A stretch of 5,966 bases of DNA from UBA1151 sp963579925 (GTDB lineage Bacteria > Chloroflexota > Dehalococcoidia > Lucifugimonadales > Lucifugimonadaceae), in the NCBI GenBank assembly GCA_963579925.1, contig CAUZJA010000175.1:1-5966 (forward strand), read 5' to 3'. The position numbers were made by a program, and so were the translations under genes. Of this stretch, positions 1-5,216 are shown piece after piece. The notes under the pieces are model-generated. The model had not been told where the DNA came from and made no database searches. It saw nothing but the letters and a program-made list of their open reading frames with translations. Numbering within the stretch: position 1 is the stretch's first letter; each line of letters begins with the position of its first letter.

Positions 1-102
1 ATACTGACAGAACGTTGGAGGAGGGAGTACAACACGATCCGACCACACAGCTCACTTGGATACCGACCGCCAGCCCCAGAGGTCATCATGCCCAGGCTAC
101 AG

Positions 103-807
103 CTAGTCGGAGAACCGAGATAATGGGTGGTAACGGTCTTCGGGGCAGGTCACAACCGCCTCGGTGCGGTCGCTGACGTTCAGTTTGCTGTAGGCGTGCG
201 TCAGATGTGATTTCACGGTGGCCTCAGTGATGTTGAGTTTGCCGCCAACTTCCTGGTTGGTCATACCAGTTGCAATGAGGGTCAGGATCTCCTTCTCGCG
301 AGTGGTGACATCCGTCATCTTCTGTTCGCTGGTAGAGCCGCCAGCCATGCGGTCGAAGAGTATCGACGCCACGGCAGGATCAATCGTGGATCCGCCTATC
401 CTGTCGGTTTTGATAGCGGCGATCACCTCAACAGAGCCCGAGTCTTTGAGAAGGTATCCACGCGCTCCCGCCTGAATTGCGCCGGTGACATCAGGCTCTC
501 CTGTGGAGCTGGTGAATATGAGGATTTTTGTCTCAGGCGAGTCGATTCGAATCTGATTGGCGGCGCTCACACCACTCATGTCTCCCAGACGGAGATCCAT
601 GACGATTACGTCTGGCTGTAGCGCCCTGCAGATGCTGATGGCCTCTGAGCCGGTTGAAGCTTGCCCCACGAGTTCAATGCCCTGTGCCCGACTGATTGCA
701 GCTTCAAGTGCCTCTCGAATGATGGAATGGTCATCCGCGATCGCAACACGTATGTTGACCGCATCGGTTTCCCCTAGCGGTGTCACTGGCCCTATCTCAT
801 TCAGCAT
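103..807 (-). CDS. LuxR/NarL-family response regulator with intact receiver domain
   Basis: This is a cytoplasmic two-component response regulator of 234 residues, expected to bind DNA once phosphorylated by a partner histidine kinase. The receiver domain spans about residues 18-135. It has the acidic pair D25-D26 (IADDHS), the phosphoacceptor D71 (VIVMDLRLGD), the switch T99 (IFTSS) and K121 (GYLLKDSG), so every catalytic position is present. A LuxR-type helix-turn-helix follows at about 165-218 (TTREKEILTLIATG, then TVKSHLTHAYSKL). The length is slightly above the usual 210-225 because about 18 residues precede the receiver; I see no strong Shine-Dalgarno to fix the start, and a later start is possible. 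The tail after EAVVT is unlike the usual family ending. No kinase gene adjoins it directly, and a minus-strand terminator upstream separates it from the other regulator operon. Its target genes are unknown. Confidence 0.93.
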   Translation of the reverse strand: MLNEIGPVTPLGETDAVNIRVAIADDHSIIREALEAAISRAQGIELVGQASTGSEAISICRALQPDVIVMDLRLGDMSGVSAANQIRIDSPETKILIFTSSTGEPDVTGAIQAGARGYLLKDSGSVEVIAAIKTDRIGGSTIDPAVASILFDRMAGGSTSEQKMTDVTTREKEILTLIATGMTNQEVGGKLNITEATVKSHLTHAYSKLNVSDRTEAVVTCPEDRYHPLSRFSD

Positions 808-1003
808 GCATCTCGGCCGATCTGAATCTCAAACTGCAAATTCCTGCAACGCGCCCTGACTAGTGTTGTGAATCGACTGCAGGCGCATCAATCGTGGAGC
901 ACATCATCGCGGCATTCGCACTAATGTGTGTTCACAGAAGTAACTTCTCCGTAAAGATCTGGTTGTCTGATCAAAAACAGTGGGTGGCCAGGATCAAATC
1001 ATT
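808..1003. other. Non-coding gap upstream of the response regulator
   Basis: I see no credible gene here. The segment must carry the promoter of the minus-strand response regulator, because a terminator for the preceding minus-strand unit lies immediately upstream of it. I could not find a convincing -35/-10 pair. The one notable element is a 13-bp palindrome at 936-948, listed separately. Confidence 0.5.
936..948. promoter_or_regulatory. 13-bp perfect palindrome, possible operator
   Basis: AGAAGT-A-ACTTCT is a perfect inverted repeat with a single central base. It lies about 130 bp upstream of the response regulator start, and a shorter TGTG-TT-CACA repeat (927-936) touches it. The position would suit a regulator binding site, but a 13-bp palindrome can arise by chance and no second copy was seen in the window. 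Confidence 0.3.
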
Positions 1004-1039
1004 AAAAAAGGAAGGCCGATCACAAGAGATCGGCCTTCC
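1004..1039 (-). terminator. Strong intrinsic terminator of the minus-strand unit
   Basis: GGAAGGCCGATC (1010-1021) and GATCGGCCTTCC (1028-1039) form a perfect 12-bp GC-rich stem with a 6-nt loop. Read on the minus strand, the stem is followed directly by six T residues (the A-run at 1004-1009). This is a textbook Rho-independent terminator. It ends transcripts coming from the regulator gene at 1259-1963, or from a separate small RNA in between, and insulates the next gene downstream. Confidence 0.92.
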
Positions 1040-1089
1040 CCGCCCACGGATACAGTGAGCCGGGGCGTGGGCAAAACTTACCGTCGCCA

Positions 1090-1103
1090 GGGCCACGTGG
1101 CCC
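1090..1103. repeat. 14-bp perfect palindrome
   Basis: GGGCCACGTGGCCC reads identically on both strands. In RNA it could fold as a 5-bp stem with an ACGT loop; in DNA it could be a protein site centred on CACGTG. It lies inside the structured non-coding stretch, so the RNA reading seems more likely. Confidence 0.5.
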
Positions 1104-1167
1104 CGTCCCATACTCACTCATGGCTCCTGCGGCCTGACACGTCTAGATGCCAAACCGCAGTAGATGC

Positions 1168-1201
1168 TGTTGAGCAACCAATTACATTGGATTGCTCAAC
1201 A
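1168..1201. repeat. Long inverted repeat (14/15-nt arms, one bulge)
   Basis: The arm TGTTGAGCAACCAA (1168-1181) pairs with TTGGATTGCTCAACA (1187-1201) around a 5-nt loop, leaving one bulged base. Neither side is followed by a T-run, so it is not an intrinsic terminator. It lies 57 bp past the stop codon of the minus-strand regulator. It could be the 5' stem of the candidate RNA or an mRNA-stabilising 3' structure. Confidence 0.75.
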
Positions 1202-1232
1202 GATACTTATCAGACTATTCACAACCTTCAGT

Positions 1233-1262
1233 CGTATAGAATTCAACAAACATTCGTTTCAA
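1233..1262 (-). promoter_or_regulatory. Possible sigma70-type promoter for the candidate RNA
   Basis: On the minus strand TTGAAA (1262-1257) and TATACG (1238-1233) are 18 bp apart, matching five of six and four of six consensus bases. The -35 overlaps the regulator stop codon. Transcription would start near 1226 and give an RNA of roughly 220 nt ending at the terminator. Matches of this quality are common by chance. Confidence 0.3.
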
Positions 1263-1963
1263 TCGTTACACAGCCGGCCGCTAGCCTGCAGAAAATGTAG
1301 TACTGCCTGGACTCTGCCGTGTTGATCAGGTTGGCCCCTTGCTCCCAGCTTTTCCAGAATATTCGAAAGATGATTATCCACGGTGCGCTGACTCAAACTG
1401 AACCGGTCTGCTATCGCCCGGTTTGAGAGTCCGCTGGAAGCTGCTTCAAGAACTGCTTTCTCTCGATTTGTCATGTCATGCAGGGGATCTAGTTCTTTGC
1501 CTGAAGCGAGTAATTGAGTGATCGCGGGATTCAGAAGTATTCGTCCACTGGCTACGACTTCTACGGCGGTAGAAAAACCCTGAGTCTCTTTGAACATGCT
1601 TCGGTTCACGAGGCCAACGCCATGGGTATCGCAATTGAGCAGTTCCGTAGCTTCAGTGATACTCACGTGATCTGCGATGAACATCAGGCTTGAACCAGGA
1701 AACAGCCGGGCAGCCTCACCCAGCGTGGCCAACCCTCCAATGGATGGCAGTGCCCTGCTGACGATCAGCACATCTCCGCTCAATTCGGACATAGATCGCA
1801 GGGCGCTATCTGAGTTTCCGACAGAGTCCACCAGATCTATTCCTGAATGTAGGTTCAGTGCCGTTGTATATGCAGCGCGCTCCAGGCCATGCTCTACAGC
1901 GATGATCGCTCTGGGTCGTGAGATGGGCGTAACCGAGGTCTCCTGCTCCAGTAGTTCAATCAT
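1259..1963 (-). CDS. LuxR-family DNA-binding protein with degenerate (pseudo-)receiver domain
   Basis: This is a predicted cytoplasmic transcription regulator of 234 residues. The N-terminal part, about residues 18-140, has the length and hydrophobic pattern of a receiver domain but has lost its chemistry. The acidic pair is V23-E24, the phosphoacceptor Asp is S69 (VLIVSRALP), the switch Thr/Ser is A97 (MFIADH), and the conserved Lys is R121. A LuxR helix-turn-helix follows at about 163-226 (TNREKAVLEAASSGLSNRAIADRFSL, here shown only in part as TNREKAVLEAASSG, then RTVDNHLSNILEKLG). It carries a small insertion, GQPDQHG, before the last helix. The ATG overlaps the stop of the upstream kinase-like gene by ATGA and has no obvious Shine-Dalgarno, so it is probably translated by coupling. 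It likely acts without phosphorylation. The target is unknown. Confidence 0.88.
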   Translation of the reverse strand: MIELLEQETSVTPISRPRAIIAVEHGLERAAYTTALNLHSGIDLVDSVGNSDSALRSMSELSGDVLIVSRALPSIGGLATLGEAARLFPGSSLMFIADHVSITEATELLNCDTHGVGLVNRSMFKETQGFSTAVEVVASGRILLNPAITQLLASGKELDPLHDMTNREKAVLEAASSGLSNRAIADRFSLSQRTVDNHLSNILEKLGARGQPDQHGRVQAVLHFLQASGRLCND

Positions 1964-2574
1964 CGACTCAAACTTGCCATTGGCTGCCTGGGTGGGCTAA
2001 TTTCCTTAGCGCCAGTAGCTGACTGCTTTTCTGAGTAAATCACCAGGAATATAAGGTTCATGTTCAATCGGTATTTACTATCAACATATGTGTTCACATA
2101 TCCGCGATGTTTATTCATCACTTTTTCGACGATAATTTTATCCAGATTTAGTGAACCCAATGGATGTTGATGGGGCTGAACCAATGCCTCATCACCCCCT
2201 CCCGCTTCGGTATGTTCCCACCCCACTGCCTTGATGGAAAGCGTGATCTGCCCGGCGTGAGCGTCCAGGAATAGCTCAAGATCGTCATCACCATCTCCGC
2301 TCTCCGCAACCATGCCGGCGGCCACAGAAAGGGCGGAACAGACCAGTTGAGCATCCACGTAAGCGAATAGTGATCCCAGCGGTCGATGATCGTGACGAAC
2401 GATAATTGTTGTGGCGACTGGTGGTTCATATCCCGCTACCCAACCGGTCAGGAGTGCTCGAAGGTCCGTTGTGTCCATCGCGTGCTCATCGCCATCCGAC
2501 TCAAGAATTATGGCGAAGAATGCCCGCTCCAAACGGTCATTCAAGTCTGAGGCAGAGCGTTTGATTCTCTCCAC
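1960..2574 (-). CDS. C-terminal part of histidine-kinase-like protein (degenerate ATPase domain)
   Basis: This 204-residue frame continues, in the same reading frame, the HisKA start encoded at 2584-2778. Its first residues (RIKRSASDLNDRLERAF) match the second helix of a HisKA domain, so the GTG start at 2574 would fall inside a domain. Residues about 37-180 follow the layout of a HATPase_c domain: a DLRALL helix, an N-box-like helix (VDAQLVCSALSVAAGMVAE), the strand TLSIKAVG, and a last helix LNLDKIIVEKVMNKHRGYV. The N-box Asn is replaced by Ala and the D-x-G-x-G box is absent, so ATP binding is doubtful. It overlaps the next gene by ATGA, which argues that ribosomes reach this end. Either the product is made by re-initiation at this GTG, or the stop upstream is a mutation or sequence error. 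Confidence 0.6.
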   Translation of the reverse strand: MERIKRSASDLNDRLERAFFAIILESDGDEHAMDTTDLRALLTGWVAGYEPPVATTIIVRHDHRPLGSLFAYVDAQLVCSALSVAAGMVAESGDGDDDLELFLDAHAGQITLSIKAVGWEHTEAGGGDEALVQPHQHPLGSLNLDKIIVEKVMNKHRGYVNTYVDSKYRLNMNLIFLVIYSEKQSATGAKEISPPRQPMASLSR

Positions 2575-2583
2575 CTGAGTGCG

Positions 2584-2778
2584 TTACCGGTTAGTCAGAT
2601 TATTGTCCCCATGAGTCAGCAGAAGCTCTGAAAACGCCCTAATGGACGCGATTGGGTTTCGAAGGTCGTGTTTCGCTGCTGAAATCAGGTCGTCTCGAAC
2701 TTCTGAACCTGATGAAATTCTAGCGGCTTTGCTCTGCGGATCAACCAGACTGGTCACTTGAACATCCTCAACTGTCAT
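2584..2778 (-). CDS. N-terminal fragment of histidine-kinase-like protein (HisKA H-box)
   Basis: This 64-residue fragment ends at the TAA described in the spanning entry. Residues 1-28 are a polar leader without a recognisable domain. Residues about 29-55 are the first helix of a HisKA dimerisation and phosphotransfer domain, with the H-box AKHDLRNPIASIRAF and the phosphoacceptor H37. I chose ATG 2778 because purine-rich AAGAGAAGA lies just before it. The frame stays open upstream to a TTG at 2814, which has no ribosome site. On its own the fragment has half a four-helix bundle and no ATPase domain, so it is unlikely to act alone. The preceding intergenic region separates it from a divergent enzyme gene. 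Confidence 0.6.
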   Translation of the reverse strand: MTVEDVQVTSLVDPQSKAARISSGSEVRDDLISAAKHDLRNPIASIRAFSELLLTHGDNNLTNR

Positions 2779-2832
2779 TTGGAGTCTTCTCTTAGTGCGA
2801 ACGATCTTGCGCAAAAGGCGTGACCCAAATAT

Positions 2833-2858
2833 CGATGTTCCCCATCAATGCAACATCG
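2833..2858. repeat. 7-bp inverted repeat, possible operator
   Basis: CGATGTT (2833-2839) and AACATCG (2852-2858) are perfect inverted copies separated by 12 bases, about 55-80 bp upstream of the chosen kinase start. The location suits a dimeric regulator, perhaps one of the LuxR-type proteins nearby, but no second copy supports this. Confidence 0.3.
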
Positions 2859-3034
2859 GCGGACAGTAGAACGTCGTCGCACCATTCGAACTACTCGCTC
2901 TCATCCAGAGGTAGGAGCGGCGCTGGCATCTTTGAGACAGCGCAATGGGTAAGAGTTTGAACGCGCTCAAGTTGTAGCCGCATCAAGGGAACCGGCTCAG
3001 GGATGGCGGCAGGATATTTTCTCTCCAACGGGCG

Positions 3035-3040
3035 TACAAT
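3035..3040 (+). promoter_or_regulatory. Possible -10 box for the ThDP enzyme unit
   Basis: TACAAT matches the sigma70 -10 consensus at five of six bases and would give a leader of roughly 65-70 nt. No recognisable -35 sits 16-18 bp upstream, so this is only a candidate. Confidence 0.25.
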
Positions 3041-3100
3041 CCGCCGACCCCGTTAACAGAGTTGGAATTCCGCGCTGTGCAATGGGATATCAGGAGCCTT

Positions 3101-3105
3101 GGAGG
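3101..3105 (+). promoter_or_regulatory. Ribosome binding site fixing the ThDP enzyme start
   Basis: GGAGG lies 8 nt before ATG 3114 and overlaps the in-frame TTG at 3099. The TTG therefore cannot be the start served by this site, so the protein begins MNGFDVV. Confidence 0.85.
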
Positions 3106-3113
3106 GCCGTTTA

Positions 3114-4769
3114 ATGAATGGGTTTGACGTAGTTGCACAATGCTTGAAAGCAGAAGGCGTTGAATGGATGCCTTGCTTTCCGGCCAGCCCGCTGATTGAA
3201 GCGGTGGCCAAGATTGGCATTCGACCAATCGTATTTCGTCAGGAACGAGGCGGCATCAACGCTGCAGACGGTTTCAGTCGCCAGTCCGGCGGTAAGAATT
3301 TCGGTGTTTTCGCATCGCAGGCTGGCCCTGGCGTCGAGAACTCATTTGGTGGCATCGCGCAGGCCTGGGGAGACTCTGTTCCAATCCTGTACCTGCCCGG
3401 TGGCTCAGGAACTAACAAGTACGACGTAGCGCCCAACTTCTCAGCGACCAAGAACTACGCTGGAATTACAAAGCTGGCGCTTTCAATTGACGATACAGCT
3501 TCCATCACGAGGCAGATGCGTCGGGCGTTCCACGCTCTCAAGAATGGCAGGCCCGGCCCTGTTGTTGTTGAGATGCACGGTGACGTGATGGGGCAGGAAG
3601 TCCCGGGTGGTGCTGAGGGTTACACAAACTCAGACGCGATGAAGAGCGCACCTAGCCGCTCAGACGTCAAAGACGCTGTTGCAGCGCTTCTCAAGGCGTC
3701 CACTCCTGTCCTCTGGGCCGGTCAGGGCGTCCTTTACGCCAATGCGACCGAAGAACTTCGTGAGTTCGCAGAACTGACTCAGATTCCAGTGATCACGACC
3801 ATGCAGGCCAAGAGCGCGTTCCCGGATGATCATCCCCTGGCGCTTGGTTCAGCCAACCGAACCGCGCCAAAGGCCGTCTGGAAGTGGCTGGGCGACTCCG
3901 ATACTTTCGCCGCAATTGGTTCCGGCATGACGATTACCAACTACGGAATTCAGGTTCCAGACGGTAAGTTCATGATCCACTCCACCGCATCCGCGGAGGA
4001 CATCAACAAGGACTACAACATAGACATTGGTCTTGTTGGCGATGCCAAGCTCACTCTTGAGCTGATGATTGATGAGGCCAAGGCCGTCATCGGCGAGAAC
4101 GGTCGACGTGGTGACACCGCAACCGCAGATCTAATCTCAGGCGTGAAGGCCGAGTGGCTGGAAGAGTGGAAGCCTCTGCTCACTTCAGATGAAACTCCGG
4201 TGAACCCTTACCGGGTGGTCCACGAGATAAACAAGGTAGTCGACCACGAGAATTCAGTTGTCACTCATGACGCAGGTAACCCTCGTGACCAGATGATGCC
4301 GTTCTACAAGGCCACTACGCCGTTTGGCTACATTGGCTGGGGTAAGACGACTCACCTTGGATACGGTATTCCGCTGATGATCGGCGCCAAGATGGCCAAC
4401 CCAGAGAAATTCTGCATGAACTTCATGGGTGACCTGGCCTTTGGTCACACAGCGATGGAGATTGAGACTGCGGTTCGAGCAGGAATTCCAATCACATCAC
4501 TGATCATCAACAACCTGACGATGGGTGGCTACGACAAGTCCATGCCTACTGCTATGGAGCGGTACGGAGCAGGAAACCAGTCTGGCGACTACGCCGGTGT
4601 TGCACGAGCGCTGGGCGCGAAAGCGATTAACGTTGAGGAAGCTTCCGGAGTTGGCCCTGCCATCCAGGAAGCACAGGAAGCAAACAAGAACGGTGAAGTG
4701 GTTGTGATTGAGGTCCGGACACGTCAGGACACTCGATTCTCAGCCTACCCGGACTTGCTGGCTCCCTAA
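3114..4769 (+). CDS. Thiamine-diphosphate-dependent enzyme, acetolactate synthase-like superfamily
   Basis: This cytoplasmic enzyme of 551 residues has the three-domain layout of the pyruvate oxidase / acetolactate synthase / benzoylformate decarboxylase superfamily. The N-terminal pyrimidine-binding domain (about 1-170) has the cofactor-activating Glu as E44 (FRQERGGINAADGFSR) and the SQAGPGVENSFGGIAQAW loop. The central domain spans about 185-320 (VLWAGQGVLYANATEEL, then PVITTMQAKSAFPDDHPLALG). The C-terminal diphosphate-binding domain (about 365-545) has the Mg/ThDP motif at residues 439-467. That motif begins GDLA rather than the usual GDG and ends in N466-N467. Length and architecture are full-size. 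The start is set by GGAGG 8 nt upstream. Substrate and reaction (decarboxylase, carboligase or acetyltransferase) cannot be read from the sequence. It is the first gene of a short unit with the small membrane protein downstream. Confidence 0.92.
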   Translation: MNGFDVVAQCLKAEGVEWMPCFPASPLIEAVAKIGIRPIVFRQERGGINAADGFSRQSGGKNFGVFASQAGPGVENSFGGIAQAWGDSVPILYLPGGSGTNKYDVAPNFSATKNYAGITKLALSIDDTASITRQMRRAFHALKNGRPGPVVVEMHGDVMGQEVPGGAEGYTNSDAMKSAPSRSDVKDAVAALLKASTPVLWAGQGVLYANATEELREFAELTQIPVITTMQAKSAFPDDHPLALGSANRTAPKAVWKWLGDSDTFAAIGSGMTITNYGIQVPDGKFMIHSTASAEDINKDYNIDIGLVGDAKLTLELMIDEAKAVIGENGRRGDTATADLISGVKAEWLEEWKPLLTSDETPVNPYRVVHEINKVVDHENSVVTHDAGNPRDQMMPFYKATTPFGYIGWGKTTHLGYGIPLMIGAKMANPEKFCMNFMGDLAFGHTAMEIETAVRAGIPITSLIINNLTMGGYDKSMPTAMERYGAGNQSGDYAGVARALGAKAINVEEASGVGPAIQEAQEANKNGEVVVIEVRTRQDTRFSAYPDLLAP

Positions 4770-4810
4770 GCAGGCGTTTGTCGGACGCAAGAAATTCAGC
4801 AGAGAGGTTC

Positions 4811-4951
4811 ATGATGAAGTCGGCGATATCCGTGATTGGTGAAATTATTACCACCGCGGTGATCACACCGATCATCATCGTGGCCCTGCTGCTGATGCCT
4901 CCGACGAAGGCGATTGTCGGAATAAGACGAATGATTGTAGGGCGGAAGTAA
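4811..4951 (+). CDS. Small single-pass membrane protein, function unknown
   Basis: This open frame of 46 codons begins with two ATGs (4811 and 4814). GAGAGG at 4802-4807 precedes it; spacing is better for the second ATG (6 nt) than the first (3 nt), so the product is 45 or 46 residues. Residues about 8-29 form one hydrophobic helix (GEIITTAVITPIIIVALLLM), followed by PP and a basic tail (K33, R39, R40, R45, K46). That charge pattern suggests a cytoplasmic C-terminus. It starts 41 bp after the ThDP enzyme stop with no terminator between, so the two are probably co-transcribed. Its last codons and stop lie inside the terminator hairpin. I recognise no family. The ribosome site, the operon position and the exact fit to the terminator support it being real; shortness is the main doubt. 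Confidence 0.65.
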   Translation: MMKSAISVIGEIITTAVITPIIIVALLLMPPTKAIVGIRRMIVGRK

Positions 4952-4974
4952 CTACTTCCGCCCTACCCTTTTCT
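4937..4974 (+). terminator. Intrinsic terminator overlapping the small gene's stop codon
   Basis: GTAGGGCGGAAGTA (4937-4950) and TACTTCCGCCCTAC (4953-4966) are perfect 14-nt inverted copies separated by 2 nt, giving at least a 12-bp stem with a 6-nt loop. A T-rich run (CCTTTTCT) follows. It ends the ThDP enzyme and small membrane protein unit. The TAA stop of the small gene occupies the loop, so a terminating ribosome would cover the hairpin. Confidence 0.9.
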
Positions 4975-5021
4975 GATCTAGTTGAGCGATTCCAATTACT
5001 GACCGATGGTTCGGGCGCCGG

Positions 5022-5040
5022 TGTCAACCACCGGTTGACA
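5022..5040. promoter_or_regulatory. Perfect inverted repeat containing a TTGACA -35 box
   Basis: TGTCAACC (5022-5029) and GGTTGACA (5033-5040) are perfect inverted copies around a 3-nt spacer. The right arm ends in a consensus TTGACA on the plus strand, and the left arm gives the same hexamer on the minus strand. A repressor site covering a -35 would look like this. No good -10 is present at 16-18 bp on either strand, so promoter activity is uncertain. Confidence 0.4.
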
Positions 5041-5092
5041 TGATGTCAGTCTGCGTTTGACTCCGACCTTCGGCAACACCGATCTGAACGTG

Positions 5093-5140
5093 AAAACGGC
5101 CGCGCACCCGGGTTGAGACACATGGTGCGGTTCGGGTTTT
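5093..5140 (+). other. Stem-loop in the region before the kinase gene
   Basis: AAAAC (5093-5097) can pair with GTTTT (5136-5140), and CGCACC (5103-5108) with GGTGCG (5124-5129), giving an extended imperfect hairpin directly before the terminator at 5143-5167. Two adjacent hairpins of this kind occur in attenuators and in small RNAs. No known riboswitch motif was recognised. Confidence 0.4.
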
Positions 5141-5142
5141 GG

Positions 5143-5167
5143 CCCCGATATGGCCGCGGGGTTTTTT
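5143..5167 (+). terminator. Intrinsic terminator upstream of the kinase gene
   Basis: CCCCG (5143-5147) and CGGGG (5157-5161) form a short all-GC stem with a 9-nt loop, followed at once by six T residues (5162-5167). The upstream ThDP unit already has its own strong terminator. This one may therefore end a short RNA begun near 5050-5070, act as an attenuator in the kinase leader, or be a back-up terminator. Confidence 0.75.
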
Positions 5168-5201
5168 GTGGCCAATCCAGACGCTCTTACTCAATATCAT
5201 T

Positions 5202-5207
5202 TAGTAT
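5202..5207 (+). promoter_or_regulatory. Possible -10 box for a leaderless kinase transcript
   Basis: TAGTAT ends about 10 bp before ATG 5217, there is no Shine-Dalgarno before that ATG, and a terminator lies upstream. Together these hint at transcription starting at or very near the start codon. The hexamer matches only four of six consensus bases and no -35 was found. Confidence 0.25.
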
Positions 5208-5216
5208 CGGCTCACT

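Larger units (their letters stand above)
1004..1226 (-). ncRNA. Candidate structured RNA or long structured 3' UTR, family not recognised
   Basis: About 220 bases between the regulator stop codon and the terminator carry more structure than an ordinary spacer. On the minus strand the order is: a bulged stem-loop (1168-1201), the palindrome GGGCCACGTGGCCC (1090-1103), a 7-bp stem CGTGGGC/GCCCACG (1042-1048 with 1066-1072), and then the terminator. AGTGAG near 1117 and CTCACT near 1057 could form a competing longer pairing. A possible promoter lies at 1233-1262. I compared the sequence by eye with SRP, tmRNA, 6S and common riboswitch motifs and recognised none. It could be an independent small RNA or simply the 3' UTR of the operon. 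Confidence 0.4.
1960..2778 (-). pseudogene. Histidine-kinase-like gene interrupted by an in-frame TAA
   Basis: Taken as one unit, the frame from ATG 2778 to TGA 1960 encodes about 272 residues broken only by TAA at 2584-2586 (codon 65). There is no frameshift: the codons on either side of the stop are in the same frame and together rebuild a complete HisKA helical hairpin followed by a HATPase-like domain. There is no transmembrane or recognisable sensor domain upstream, so the intact protein would be a short soluble kinase-like protein. TAA, TAG and TGA all end other genes in the window, so a changed genetic code is unlikely. A recent nonsense mutation or a base-call error fits best. Confidence 0.7.
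2779..3113. other. Divergent intergenic region
   Basis: The segment lies between the minus-strand kinase-like gene and the plus-strand ThDP enzyme and must hold both promoters. I see no convincing gene. Notable elements are an inverted repeat CGATGTT / AACATCG (2833-2839 and 2852-2858, 12-nt spacer) close to the kinase side, and a TACAAT -10-like hexamer at 3035-3040 on the enzyme side. Both are weak on their own. Confidence 0.5.

Noticed and set aside
1..89. Possible partial minus-strand gene beginning MMTSGAGGRYP and running off the left edge
   Set aside because: It has only about 29 codons, no clear ribosome site and no recognisable motif; it cannot be supported without sequence beyond the window.
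1040..1140. SRP RNA, tmRNA, 6S RNA or a known riboswitch
   Set aside because: The signature bases of each (for example the SRP GGAAG/AGCAG internal loops or a tmRNA T-loop) are absent; only generic structure remains.
980..1300. Plus-strand open frame of 106 codons
   Set aside because: It runs through the terminator hairpin and the palindromes and into the 3' end of the minus-strand regulator gene, shows no domain-like composition and has no ribosome site.
2148..2429. Open frame of 93 codons within the kinase-like gene, same strand but another frame
   Set aside because: The composition is Trp/Pro-rich and shadow-like, whereas the main frame shows the HATPase-like pattern and ends in the ATGA overlap.
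2584..2586. Stop codon reassignment or programmed readthrough at TAA
   Set aside because: TAA also ends the ThDP enzyme and the small gene, and no readthrough-promoting context or structure was evident next to it.
2983..3228. Minus-strand open frame across the start of the ThDP enzyme
   Set aside because: It overlaps the enzyme's ribosome site and first 38 codons in antisense and has no recognisable features.
4627..4878. Minus-strand open frame across the end of the ThDP enzyme and the small gene
   Set aside because: It is antisense to a clear enzyme C-terminus and to the better supported small membrane protein; no ribosome site seen.
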